From the NCBI GenBank assembly GCA_018668255.1, contig JABISZ010000044.1:1-64000 (forward strand): DNA of 64,000 nt, written 5' to 3'. Source of the stretch: Pseudomonadota bacterium (GTDB taxonomy: Bacteria > Pseudomonadota > Gammaproteobacteria > Ga0077536). The translations under genes and the position numbers were made by a program. A model generated the notes under the pieces. That model did no database searches. It worked only from the letters and a program-made list of their open reading frames with translations, and was not told the DNA's origin. Below, one piece after another: positions 54,805 through 64,000 of the stretch (positions are counted from its first letter, which is position 1; each line of letters begins with the position of its first letter).

Positions 54805-56319
54805 ATGCTAGATAGTCAAATCACATACCCAAAAAAAATAATCATACTAGGAGGAGGAACCGCCGGCTGGATGACCGCTGCCCTACTTTCTAAAAAGTGG
54901 TCTAGTAAAGGTACCTGCATCTCTTTAATAGAATCAGAAACTATTGGAACAGTTGGTGTGGGTGAGGGGTCAACTCCTAAAATGAGAAAGTTCTTTGATA
55001 GTTTGAACATTTCAGAAAAAAAATGGATGCCAGAGTGTAATGCCACCTATAAGTGCGGTATACGCTTCCCCAACTGGTCAACTCGTAGCGGCTATGAAAG
55101 CTACTATCATCCATTTTTCTCTCAACATGACGACTCCACCGTACGAGCATTTTTTCAAAACACCACATTACGCAGCAGAAATTTTAATGTTTACGCTCAC
55201 CCTGACGCATTTTTTATTTCTAACTTTCTAGCTAAAAAGAAATTTGCTCCTCTGCCCCATTCAAGTACAAGTTACTCGACTGACTATGCTTACCATTTTG
55301 ACGCAAGCCTTATCGGTGCGTATCTGAATCAATTTTCTCAAGCAGAAGGGGTTAAGCGAATCATAGACACAGTTACTCGAGTAAACCAAAATTGTACCGG
55401 AGATATTGTCTCCGTTCAGACAATAGACCATGGCATATTAGAAGGTGATTTTTTTATCGACTGCACGGGCTTTGCCGGTGTGCTCATAAATAAGACATTA
55501 AACGTCCCTTTTATTCCATATACAGATAGCTTGTTCAATGACAGTGCAGTCGCTATACCTACTCCGTTAGAAGCGGAAGAAGGCCTTCCTTCAGAAACTA
55601 TTTCAAAAGCGATGAAGCACGGATGGGCTTGGAAAATCCCATTGACTAACCGATTTGGAAACGGCTACGTCTACTCATCACAATTTACTGACAAGGATGA
55701 TGCGGAACTGGAGCTACGCAGTCATTTAGGTATTGACAATGACAACGTCGAGGCCCGACATTTAAAGATGAGAGTTGGGCGGACAGAACTCTGTTGGGCA
55801 AGAAATTGCCTAGCAGTAGGGCTGTCCCAAGGATTTATCGAACCTTTGGAAGCAACCGCTCTTATGGTCGTCCAAGAAACCGTAGAACTATTCATGGATA
55901 CTTACACGTCTGTAGGAAATACTGAAAAAGCGCGACAAAGCGTTAATGAAAAAATTAACCTTATCTTCGATGGCATTCGAAATTACGTACAAATGCATTA
56001 TAAACTGAATACAAGAAGTGATACCCCATACTGGATAGAAAACCGTCAAAATAAAAATCTATCCGAGGACATGCAATCTATCCTAAATGTATGGGACAAA
56101 GGCGGAGACCTCTTGGGGGAGCTCAGAGAGCAGTCAAGCCGTTTAGTGTACAGTCCTACCTCTTGGTATTGCATTCTAGCTGGAATGGGACGATTTCCTT
56201 CTCGGCCAAAAAAACCTAAACCTAAGATGCAACATTATTCGGCCGAGGAAGCGAGTAGCTATTGTAAAAGTATGATGTCACACTTTGGAGACCATAAAGA
56301 AACGCTTAATAAAAAATGA
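54805..56319 (+). CDS. Tryptophan halogenase family flavoprotein
   Basis: A 504-residue FAD-dependent halogenase-like protein. The FAD loop is GGGTAGW (16-22), the halogenase signature W-x-W-x-I-P is WAWKIP (274-279), and the conserved catalytic lysine is K83 in TYKCGIRF, matching PrnA Lys79. Family members chlorinate or brominate tryptophan or other aromatic or enolic substrates. No flavin reductase partner is adjacent. It starts 27 bases after a strong terminator, so it needs a promoter within or just after that sequence, or read-through. It is 30 bases ahead of the amidohydrolase. Confidence 0.9.
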   Translation: MLDSQITYPKKIIILGGGTAGWMTAALLSKKWSSKGTCISLIESETIGTVGVGEGSTPKMRKFFDSLNISEKKWMPECNATYKCGIRFPNWSTRSGYESYYHPFFSQHDDSTVRAFFQNTTLRSRNFNVYAHPDAFFISNFLAKKKFAPLPHSSTSYSTDYAYHFDASLIGAYLNQFSQAEGVKRIIDTVTRVNQNCTGDIVSVQTIDHGILEGDFFIDCTGFAGVLINKTLNVPFIPYTDSLFNDSAVAIPTPLEAEEGLPSETISKAMKHGWAWKIPLTNRFGNGYVYSSQFTDKDDAELELRSHLGIDNDNVEARHLKMRVGRTELCWARNCLAVGLSQGFIEPLEATALMVVQETVELFMDTYTSVGNTEKARQSVNEKINLIFDGIRNYVQMHYKLNTRSDTPYWIENRQNKNLSEDMQSILNVWDKGGDLLGELREQSSRLVYSPTSWYCILAGMGRFPSRPKKPKPKMQHYSAEEASSYCKSMMSHFGDHKETLNKK

Positions 56320-56349
56320 TCACAACAGGTATTCTGGGGAGGACCTTTT

Positions 56350-57606
56350 ATGACCACTGACACTAAGCTATTCACAAACTTTAATATCATTGATGGGTCT
56401 GGAGCCGATAACTTTCTTGGAGAGGTGTTAGTGAAAGGGAACCGTATTCAGCATGTTGGACTAATTGGGAGTTCAAAGCCTCTTAAAAATACGGTTCTAA
56501 TTAATGGAGAAGGACAAACTTTAATGCCTGGGTTGTGTGACGCCCACCTGCATTTAACCTGGAATGATCAGGCAACTCTCGAGGGTGTCACTATGATGCC
56601 TCAAGAGGAGCATCTTGTGCACTCCATTGGTGTTGCGAAGGAGGTGTTAGACTCAGGATTCACATCAGGTGTGGGAGCTGCAAGCGCTCGACCCAGATTT
56701 GACTGCGTTTTACGTAATGCTATAAACAATGGACATATCCCTGGTCCAAGATATCTGGCTAACTCACAAGAAATAACGACAATCGGCGGTCTCGGCGACA
56801 CTTCTCCTGTTCATATAGATATCGATGACCTATCCTTTGGTGCCCGCGTGTCAGGCCCGGAAGAGATGCGCAAGATGGTACGCAAATACTTCAAATTTGG
56901 TGTCGATTTGATCAAGCTAAATTTGTCAGGTGAAGAGATCACCTCTGTCTCGGCTCAGCGCACAACGATGTCCGATGAAGAAGTAGGTATGGCGATGTCG
57001 GAAGTGAGGCGTCAAGGTATTCGGGCCTGCGCGCATGCCCGGTCAAAAGGCTCGGTTCTTCAATGTATCGAGCATGGAATAGAGATCATTTATCATGCTT
57101 CTTATGCTGATGAAGAGTGCCTTGACAAACTAGAGGAACAGAAGCAGCGATTTTTTGTTGCTCCAGCATTAGGCTGGCTGGTACAAACCGCTTATGGAGC
57201 GGGTCAATTTGGAATTTCTCCTGACAGCGAACTGGCTCATTCATACGCATCGGAACTTGAGGTAGCCATCGACACGATGAAAAAAATGCATGCTCGTGGA
57301 ATACGGGTTCTCCCAGGAGGGGACTATGGATTTGCATGGATTCCTCATGGTACAAATGCAAAAGATCTAGAGTATTTGACAACTATGGTCGGAATGAGCC
57401 CGATGGAAGCTCTTGTAGCTGCCACTAAATTAGGAGGTGAAATCATGGGGCAGTCTGAAACACTCGGATTACTTAAAAAAGGATATGTTGCCGACATACT
57501 GATAATCAATGGAGACCCACTAGAAGACATTTGCCTTTTACAGGACAAAGAAAAGATTCTCGCAATCATAAAAGATGGGAAGTTCCATAAAAATCTAATG
57601 TCTTAG
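56350..57606 (+). CDS. Amidohydrolase, imidazolonepropionase/prolidase-like
   Basis: A 418-residue metal-dependent amidohydrolase. The first metal motif is DAHLHL (H66, H68); later IKLNLSGEE carries the likely lysine ligand, CAHARSKG and IYHASYAD the later histidines, and GGDYGFAW the catalytic Asp. GGGGAGGA precedes the ATG. It follows the halogenase gene by 30 bases and is probably cotranscribed. It differs in size and motifs from the D-aminoacylase-like pair. Substrate unknown. Confidence 0.9.
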   Translation: MTTDTKLFTNFNIIDGSGADNFLGEVLVKGNRIQHVGLIGSSKPLKNTVLINGEGQTLMPGLCDAHLHLTWNDQATLEGVTMMPQEEHLVHSIGVAKEVLDSGFTSGVGAASARPRFDCVLRNAINNGHIPGPRYLANSQEITTIGGLGDTSPVHIDIDDLSFGARVSGPEEMRKMVRKYFKFGVDLIKLNLSGEEITSVSAQRTTMSDEEVGMAMSEVRRQGIRACAHARSKGSVLQCIEHGIEIIYHASYADEECLDKLEEQKQRFFVAPALGWLVQTAYGAGQFGISPDSELAHSYASELEVAIDTMKKMHARGIRVLPGGDYGFAWIPHGTNAKDLEYLTTMVGMSPMEALVAATKLGGEIMGQSETLGLLKKGYVADILIINGDPLEDICLLQDKEKILAIIKDGKFHKNLMS

Positions 57607-57646
57607 ACCATGCAACAGACGCCATACAGACTAAACCATAAAGCGA

Positions 57647-58141
57647 TTATTTCTTATCCAGAAAATCCGGCATCACCTCTCCAGGAAACCAAATGTCTAC
57701 ATCTCCTTGATCGAATAACGTCTCTTGAGAATCAACGAGCCATTTTTCTTTACGTTTCACGATTGCATATAACTCGAACTCCGTAAGGCCTTGATTATTA
57801 TAGTTATCTTTTGACTTTAATACATTTGGGACAATTGCAGTCTCATCGCAAGTCAATTCTCCACGACTAAGGTGAGCGACACGCTCGTCGATACTGTAGA
57901 TGACTACCCCACCTCCCTGGTAGAACAGGCGTTGCAGACTGGCCCAATCTTCTCTCGATTTTCTATCTGTCATTGACTCCGTAACAAAATCAAATGCATC
58001 CTCAAAGCGGTGTTCCTGCATTGCAGTTAAATAATTTCTTACTACTGCCGGCCGTTCACCGCCATCCTCTGGGCAAGAGGAGGCATTCAGTACACTAGAG
58101 CCAATTACAAAAAAACACCATAGCAATACAATTTTACTCAT
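57647..58141 (-). CDS. Secreted or lipid-associated protein of unknown function
   Basis: A 164-residue protein with a signal peptide (SKIVLLWCFFVIGSSVLNA). After it comes VRNYLTAMQEHRFEDAFDFVTESM, a pattern like NTF2/DUF4878-type stress proteins, but no family is certain. ATG 58141 has AGAAAGG upstream and gives the signal peptide; a longer frame reaches 58330 but would overlap the divergent monooxygenase gene. Confidence 0.7.
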   Translation of the reverse strand: MSKIVLLWCFFVIGSSVLNASSCPEDGGERPAVVRNYLTAMQEHRFEDAFDFVTESMTDRKSREDWASLQRLFYQGGGVVIYSIDERVAHLSRGELTCDETAIVPNVLKSKDNYNNQGLTEFELYAIVKRKEKWLVDSQETLFDQGDVDIWFPGEVMPDFLDKK

Positions 58142-58299
58142 TGCCTTTCTCCCCAAAAGGTAGATCTCTACACACTCAAGCGTTAACCTTAACAGTCTAT
58201 ACAACTCCCCCTGTCGCTGCGTCGCAGAAAAGCTAGGCCAACCGGAGCCTAGCAAAGTCGACGGCACAACCAGAACGTAGTACATAGGAACCTTAACAC

Positions 58300-59808
58300 A
58301 TGTCGAATGAAAGCCTCCAGATAAAATCAAAAACTCAAGATACCATGCGTATTGCGATCGTTGGCGCCGGTTTTGCCGGTATTGGTATGGGAATTCAACT
58401 AAAAGCCGCTGGCTATAGGAACTTCACCATATATGAAAAATCGAAATCATTAGGAGGAACGTGGAGAGATAACACTTACCCCGGGTGTGCCTGCGATGTT
58501 GCCTCTCACTTATACTCGTTCTCATTCGAAAAGAACTCTGATTGGCCAAACGTATTTTCCAAGTCTAAGGATATTCTGCAATACCTAATTTACTGCGCAG
58601 AAAAATATAAAATCATTCCACACGTAAAGTTTGAAGAAGAAATCACCGAACTTCGATATAACCAAGAAACACTCGAGTGGACTTTGAACACTGCCTCAGA
58701 TGAAAAAGAAATTTTTGATGCAATAATTAATGGAACCGGCCCGCTGAACAAGCCCTTTATCCCAAATATTGAAGGGCTAAACCAATTCAAGGGGGAGATG
58801 TTTCATTCGTCTGCATGGGAACATGACTCTGACTTAGTAGGAAAAACTGTTGCCTGCATAGGAACAGGCGCAAGTGCGATACAGTTCATCCCGGAAATTG
58901 TGGGTAAAGTAAAAAAACTTAACGTTTTTCAAAGGACACCAACCTGGCTCGTTCCAAGAATGGATAGATCTTACTCAACCATCACAAAAAAGCTCTTCAA
59001 GTATATTCCAGGTATTAATTGGATTTACCGCACCTTCTTGTACTGGAGAAACGAATATTACGGAATGGCTATAATGGGATATCCTTTTTTTAATGCCATA
59101 CTTCAAAAAGCCTCTCTTTTTTACCTACGTGTAAAAGTAAAAGATCCGTCTCTGAGACAGAAACTGACCCCAGAATATCAGATTGGTTGTAAAAGGATTA
59201 ATATTTCTGATGATTACTACTCTGCCTTACAGAGAACCCATAGTGAGCTAATCACCGAACCAATAGAATTGGTAACAAAAAATGGAGTTGTAACTTCCGA
59301 TGGTAAAGAACACCCCTGCGATACCATTATTTTTGGGACCGGATTTAAAACGCAAGAGTTCTTGCAACCCATGAAAATATATGGATGCGACGATGTTGAA
59401 CTTACTGAATCTTGGGGAGAAAAAGCAAAATCTTTTATGGGGATCTCTATCTCCGGTTTTCCTAACTACTTTTTGTTACTTGGTCCTAATACCGGATTAG
59501 GACATAATTCTGTCGTCTTCATGATTGAGTCTCAAATAAAATATGTGATAGAAACGCTCAACTTCATGTCATCAAAAAATATTAAGGCCGTAGATGTTAA
59601 AGAAGAACACCAAGAAAAATTCTACTTAGCATCCCAAAAGAAACTAAAACGTTTATCTTGGGGTACGGGTTGCAATAGTTGGTATTTATCTAAAAATGGC
59701 GAGAATTTTACAATCTGGCCAGGGTTTTCCACTTCTTACTGGTGGAAGACTCTAAAGTTCCCAGTTAGCAAGTATTTATTACACAAAGCGAGAAAAATCA
59801 GTCAATAA
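58300..59808 (+). CDS. Flavin-containing Baeyer-Villiger-type monooxygenase
   Basis: A 502-residue two-Rossmann flavoprotein. FAD loop VGAGFAGIG (21-29), the Baeyer-Villiger fingerprint FKGEMFHSSAW (163-173; F-x-G-x-x-x-H-x-x-x-W) and NADPH loop GTGASA (188-193) are present. It would insert oxygen into a ketone or oxidise a heteroatom using NADPH. ATG 58345 is a possible shorter start. A DUF1330 gene and an LLM gene follow on the same strand. Confidence 0.94.
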   Translation: MSNESLQIKSKTQDTMRIAIVGAGFAGIGMGIQLKAAGYRNFTIYEKSKSLGGTWRDNTYPGCACDVASHLYSFSFEKNSDWPNVFSKSKDILQYLIYCAEKYKIIPHVKFEEEITELRYNQETLEWTLNTASDEKEIFDAIINGTGPLNKPFIPNIEGLNQFKGEMFHSSAWEHDSDLVGKTVACIGTGASAIQFIPEIVGKVKKLNVFQRTPTWLVPRMDRSYSTITKKLFKYIPGINWIYRTFLYWRNEYYGMAIMGYPFFNAILQKASLFYLRVKVKDPSLRQKLTPEYQIGCKRINISDDYYSALQRTHSELITEPIELVTKNGVVTSDGKEHPCDTIIFGTGFKTQEFLQPMKIYGCDDVELTESWGEKAKSFMGISISGFPNYFLLLGPNTGLGHNSVVFMIESQIKYVIETLNFMSSKNIKAVDVKEEHQEKFYLASQKKLKRLSWGTGCNSWYLSKNGENFTIWPGFSTSYWWKTLKFPVSKYLLHKARKISQ

Positions 59809-59850
59809 TTCTGCTACCTTTAAGGCTTATAAAAAAGGAATAAATAAATT

Positions 59851-60189
59851 ATGGCCATCATTGCAGTCGCTAACATAAAAATAGCAGATCTCGAACAGTA
59901 TAAGAAAAGTGGCTATCTTGAGCAGGCGGGAAAAACCGCGACAATGTATGGAGGCACCTATATCGTGCGCGCTGGGGGAAGCTCGGTTATTGAAGGCTCG
60001 CCAAAGATAGAAAGAATCATAATGATTGAATTTGCTACTGAAGAGCGATTTCTGGATTGGTACAACTCAGAAGAATACGCTCCCTGGAAAAAAGTTCGCC
60101 ACGCATTGGCTGAAAGTGATATGTTTATCATAGAGAAGCTTACTGACGAGCAGCAGAGTGACATTGCGCAAGGCACATCTCTTGAATAA
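59851..60189 (+). CDS. DUF1330 family protein (second copy)
   Basis: A 112-residue dimeric alpha-beta barrel protein. AVANIKIADLEQYKKSGYLEQAG at the start and FLDWYNSEEYAPWKKVRHALAES near the end fit DUF1330. AAGGA precedes the ATG. It lies between a Baeyer-Villiger-type monooxygenase and an LLM oxidoreductase on the same strand, likely in one operon. Function of the family is unknown. Confidence 0.82.
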   Translation: MAIIAVANIKIADLEQYKKSGYLEQAGKTATMYGGTYIVRAGGSSVIEGSPKIERIIMIEFATEERFLDWYNSEEYAPWKKVRHALAESDMFIIEKLTDEQQSDIAQGTSLE

Positions 60190-60240
60190 TTTTAACGAGT
60201 AGTGTTAACAAAACGAATTTAGATATGGGGAGAGAGGCTT

Positions 60241-61419
60241 ATGGCTCGCATGCGCTTTGGTGTATTTATACCGCCACATCACGTTCCGACTAATTACAAT
60301 CCTACTTATGCTTTACAACGCGATGTTGAAATAGTAAAGCTAATCGACGATATAGGTTATGACGAAGCTTGGTTTGGAGAGCATCACTCCGGAGGTGTTG
60401 AATTAATTAACGACCCCATGATGTTTATCGCACATGTGGCTGGACTGACTAAGAATTTAAAACTAGGCACTGGAGTGGTCTCACTTCCCTATCATAATCC
60501 TTTATGGGTAGCTGATAAATTAGCGTTACTCGATCATCTAACACGGGGTCGGGTAATGCTAGGTGTTGGGCCAGGAGCTCTCGCCACCGATGCCGCAATG
60601 ATCGGGATCCGACCTGAAGAACAACGTGATGCCCTTGACTTCGATATGGATGTACTCATGCATTTGCTGACCAGCGATGAGCCTATTTCAGTAGAAACCT
60701 CACGCTATAAACTTGTCGATGCTCGACTACAACTTGATTTTTACCAAGATCCTCATCCACCAATAGTAGCAGCCGCCGTGGTATCGCCCTCAGGACCAAG
60801 GATAGCCGGAAAGCACGGGACTGGATTAATTTCTGTTGGAGCCACCATGAAAGCTGGGGTAGACGTGCTTGCCATGCATTGGGATGTAGTGGAAGAGCGT
60901 GCCAAAGAGTTTGGCCAAACCGTCAGTCGTGATAACTGGCGTGTAGTGGGCTTAATGCACTTAGCCGAGACACGCGAAAAAGCATTTGAGGATATCCGAC
61001 ATGGTTTTAAAGAATGGTGTGATTATCTACAAAACACAGCGGCCGCGCCTCAAATACAAGTCTCAGGAGACGACTTTGATGGTTATATAGACTGGATAAC
61101 CAATACCGGATCGGCAGTTATAGGCACGTATAAAGATGCTATAGAACATATTGAAAGCCTTGTTGAGCTGTCCAACGGCGGCTTCGGAAATTACTTATTG
61201 TTTGACCACAACTGGAGTAACTTCGCAAATAAGAAGCATCATTACGAGTTATTTTCTGAGTATGTCATTCCTCACTTCAAACGCACCAACGTTAGGATGA
61301 AAGCTAGCGAGGCAAGCATGCGTCAGGTCAGAGCTCCACTGGCTCAGGCTCAACAAGAAGCGATAAACGATTTTCGGCAGCGCCATGATGATGAGATGAA
61401 AAAAAAGAGAGGTAACTAA
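60241..61419 (+). CDS. LLM-class flavin-dependent monooxygenase, limonene monooxygenase-like (third LLM)
   Basis: A 392-residue luciferase-like protein. MRFGVFIPPHHVPTNYNPT, WFGEHHSGGVELINDPMMFIA, LKLGTGVVSLPYHNPL and LTRGRVMLGVGPGALATDA are the FMN-dependent bacterial luciferase/LimB pattern. The C-terminus is charged and helical. GAGAGG lies before the ATG. Partners upstream are DUF1330 and the Baeyer-Villiger-type enzyme, as in terpenoid-degrading sets, but the substrate is not shown. Confidence 0.92.
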   Translation: MARMRFGVFIPPHHVPTNYNPTYALQRDVEIVKLIDDIGYDEAWFGEHHSGGVELINDPMMFIAHVAGLTKNLKLGTGVVSLPYHNPLWVADKLALLDHLTRGRVMLGVGPGALATDAAMIGIRPEEQRDALDFDMDVLMHLLTSDEPISVETSRYKLVDARLQLDFYQDPHPPIVAAAVVSPSGPRIAGKHGTGLISVGATMKAGVDVLAMHWDVVEERAKEFGQTVSRDNWRVVGLMHLAETREKAFEDIRHGFKEWCDYLQNTAAAPQIQVSGDDFDGYIDWITNTGSAVIGTYKDAIEHIESLVELSNGGFGNYLLFDHNWSNFANKKHHYELFSEYVIPHFKRTNVRMKASEASMRQVRAPLAQAQQEAINDFRQRHDDEMKKKRGN

Positions 61420-61423
61420 AAGA

Positions 61424-61447
61424 GTTTATTATTCATTCTTAATAAAC
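61424..61447. repeat. AT-rich hairpin between convergent genes
   Basis: GTTTATTA (61424-61431) and TAATAAAC (61440-61447) form an 8-bp perfect stem with an 8-nt loop right after the LLM stop. No T-tract on the plus strand; it may act as a bidirectional stop. Confidence 0.4.
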
Positions 61448-61515
61448 CCCTTTCAATGGCCAAGGCTGCTGAAAAGCTCACTACAATATCTCTCTTTTTT
61501 TCTCATCTACAAGTT

Positions 61516-62424
61516 TTAGGAAAGACCCAATTTTGGACGCACCCAATCTGCAAGACGAGATATAGCCTCATCGGCCTCTGGGGCATTGCCTGCCATAAAC
61601 TGAAACACATGCTGCATCTCAGGAAAGACATCGCAACGATACTCCACTCCCGACTCCTCTAGTTTTTTCGCCACCCGAAGCGAATCGTCTAAAATGGCTT
61701 CGTATCCACCTACTTGTATATAGGTAGGAGGAAAATCTGTAAAGTCGGCATGGATCGGATTGACTAATGGATCTCTAGGAGAGCAATCTCCAATATACAT
61801 CTGACTCATAGACAAAGAGACTTCTCGGCTTATCAGACGCTCAACCTCAGCGTTACTCTCAAATGATTTTCCAGTCGCTTCCATGTCATACCAAGGACTG
61901 AGCGGAATAACTGCGGCAGGCAACTCAACCCCGCTATCGCGCGCATGCAGGACGACAGCCGTACACAAATTTCCACCGGCGGAATCTCCTACTGTTGCGA
62001 TCGAACTTGCATCTATACCTTGCTGTAAAAGCCACTTATAAGCTTTCAAGCCTTCGTCAATCTGAGAAGGATGCGTGTGCTCTGGCGCACGCGCATAATC
62101 TATTACAAGAGCACGACACCCAACGGCCTTAGCAATATGAGCAAACATTTTACGATGTGAAAACCGAGTACCTGTCACACACCCTCCACCATGGAAACAC
62201 AGAAGAACATGACTCTCACTGCAGCCATGAGGCACTAACCAAAGGCTTGGCATCCCGTCTACATCGACGTCCAAGTAATCAACCCCACCAGGATCTCTCG
62301 CAAGATCACCACATTCTTCAATCAAATCTCGCAACTCATCAAGTTCCATATCAGGTTTTTCTGACATTCTTGCTACAAAACTGTCAAAAAGCACTTCTAT
62401 CGCTTCAGCTTTTTTACTTCTCAT
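61516..62424 (-). CDS. HSL-family alpha/beta hydrolase (acetyl-esterase-like)
   Basis: A 302-residue esterase. Oxyanion motif HGGG (78-81), YARAPEHTHPSQIDEG, nucleophile Ser148 in GDSAGG, then DSLRVAKKLEESGVEYR before the late His in MQHVFQ. This is the hormone-sensitive-lipase family, acting on short acyl esters or lactones, which would suit the products of a Baeyer-Villiger enzyme. GGGGAG precedes the ATG. Confidence 0.93.
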   Translation of the reverse strand: MRSKKAEAIEVLFDSFVARMSEKPDMELDELRDLIEECGDLARDPGGVDYLDVDVDGMPSLWLVPHGCSESHVLLCFHGGGCVTGTRFSHRKMFAHIAKAVGCRALVIDYARAPEHTHPSQIDEGLKAYKWLLQQGIDASSIATVGDSAGGNLCTAVVLHARDSGVELPAAVIPLSPWYDMEATGKSFESNAEVERLISREVSLSMSQMYIGDCSPRDPLVNPIHADFTDFPPTYIQVGGYEAILDDSLRVAKKLEESGVEYRCDVFPEMQHVFQFMAGNAPEADEAISRLADWVRPKLGLS

Positions 62425-62624
62425 GAAAAACTCCCCAAAATATTTTTTATATTTTCAATATCTTTTGTAACTTAGCCACTGTTAGAACACAACATATTTC
62501 TATCTAGAAACCATCTATCGCCTTATTTAAGTCGACCTTTACATTCGACGGTGCACTCGACATTATCAATATATTAAGTAAAATAAACGTTCATTTAAAT
62601 TAAAAACTTTTTAAGGATTCATTC

Positions 62625-62906
62625 ATGGCACAAGCTACTGCAAGACATATCCTCGTGGACAGTGTTGAAAAATGCGCTGCTCTTAAAGAAGAAATAACTA
62701 ACGGCAGTGACTTTGCTGATGTTGCTAAAGCTAACTCTAGTTGTCCGTCGTCTGCCAAAGGCGGAGATCTCGGATCTTTCGGACCAGGAATGATGGTCCC
62801 AGAGTTTGACGCAGTAGTTTTTAGCGGTGCGATAGGAGAGGTTCATGGCCCGGTTCAAACACAGTTTGGTTTCCACCTCCTAGAGATCACTAGTCGTACC
62901 GAGTGA
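62625..62906 (+). CDS. ppiC: Parvulin-type peptidyl-prolyl isomerase
   Basis: A 93-residue single parvulin domain: ARHILVDS at the start, FADVAKANSSCPSSAKGGDLGSFGPGMMVPEF in the middle (family core S-x-x-x-K-G-G-D-L-G) and TQFGFHLLEI at the end. It is the short cytoplasmic PpiC type without signal peptide. AAGGA precedes the ATG; about 200 bases upstream are non-coding. Confidence 0.95.
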   Translation: MAQATARHILVDSVEKCAALKEEITNGSDFADVAKANSSCPSSAKGGDLGSFGPGMMVPEFDAVVFSGAIGEVHGPVQTQFGFHLLEITSRTE

Positions 62907-63005
62907 TTATTCTCAATAACTGAGACAATCGCTACGAGTGAAGCGGTAACAAACTACTAAGCAAGCTCAGGAATCGCCCTGATAATTATGAGTGTGCCTG
63001 ATTAG

Positions 63006-64000
<995 letters not shown>

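Noticed and set aside
57647-58330. Longer 227-residue form of the small secreted protein
   Set aside because: It would overlap the divergent monooxygenase gene and hide the clear signal peptide and ribosome site at the inner ATG 58141.

Overview
This 64 kb window looks like a chromosomal contig from a marine-type gammaproteobacterium with moderately AT-rich DNA. That placement is inferred from gene content: a System I cytochrome c maturation operon, YciB, YghU, GalU, a WbpM-like O-antigen locus, a DUF1329 protein next to a tryptophan-halogenase homologue, and many flavin- and P450-dependent oxygenases. No tRNA, rRNA, CRISPR array, insertion sequence, integrase or phage gene was recognised. 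No transcription regulator and no TonB receptor or other substrate importer was recognised either.

Layout. 1-7.6 kb: truncated molybdopterin oxidoreductase, epoxide-hydrolase-like protein, fatty acid desaturase, yciB, cytochrome P450, SnoaL-like protein, DUF1330 protein and a flavodoxin-like protein. 7.6-17.7 kb: a coupled hydantoinase/oxoprolinase B-A pair, a selenocysteine-containing redoxin gene, EthD, an LLM oxidoreductase, a nitroreductase, a secreted PQQ/cytochrome c alcohol dehydrogenase, a MaoC hydratase and an exported RidA-like protein. 17.8-37.7 kb: two tiny membrane proteins, yghU, then a mostly minus-strand block of acyl-CoA ligases, enoyl-CoA hydratases, a further LLM oxidoreductase, a degenerate isochorismatase-fold protein, an old-yellow-enzyme, a uridine-kinase-like ATPase, a second P450, two D-aminoacylase-like amidohydrolases, an amidase, a nitronate-monooxygenase-like enzyme and a phosphatase. 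37.9-45.4 kb: an unknown protein overlapping a queuosine-precursor transporter, then a polysaccharide locus (aminotransferase, epimerase, WecA-like transferase, WbpM-like dehydratase, galU). 45.8-53 kb: an unknown small protein and ccmABCDEFGHI, tightly overlapped. 53.2-64 kb: a Tat-exported DUF1329 protein with a strong terminator, a tryptophan-halogenase-like gene, an amidohydrolase, two Baeyer-Villiger-type monooxygenases (the second cut by the window end), a DUF1330 protein, a third LLM oxidoreductase, an HSL-type esterase and a parvulin.

How the genes may work together. The oxygenases, CoA ligases, hydratases and hydrolases read as a catabolic region for small hydrophobic or oxygenated organic compounds: oxygenation, ring opening or hydrolysis, CoA activation, then beta-oxidation. 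The substrate cannot be read from the sequence. The ccm operon would supply heme attachment for the CASCH cytochrome domain of the PQQ dehydrogenase.

Most notable observation. At 11788-12519 (minus) two same-frame open frames are separated by one in-frame TGA, which sits exactly where the first cysteine of a redoxin W-C-P-Y-C motif is expected. A hairpin with a G in its apical loop begins immediately after it. This is best read as a selenocysteine (UxxC) peroxiredoxin-like protein fused behind three membrane helices, not as a broken gene.
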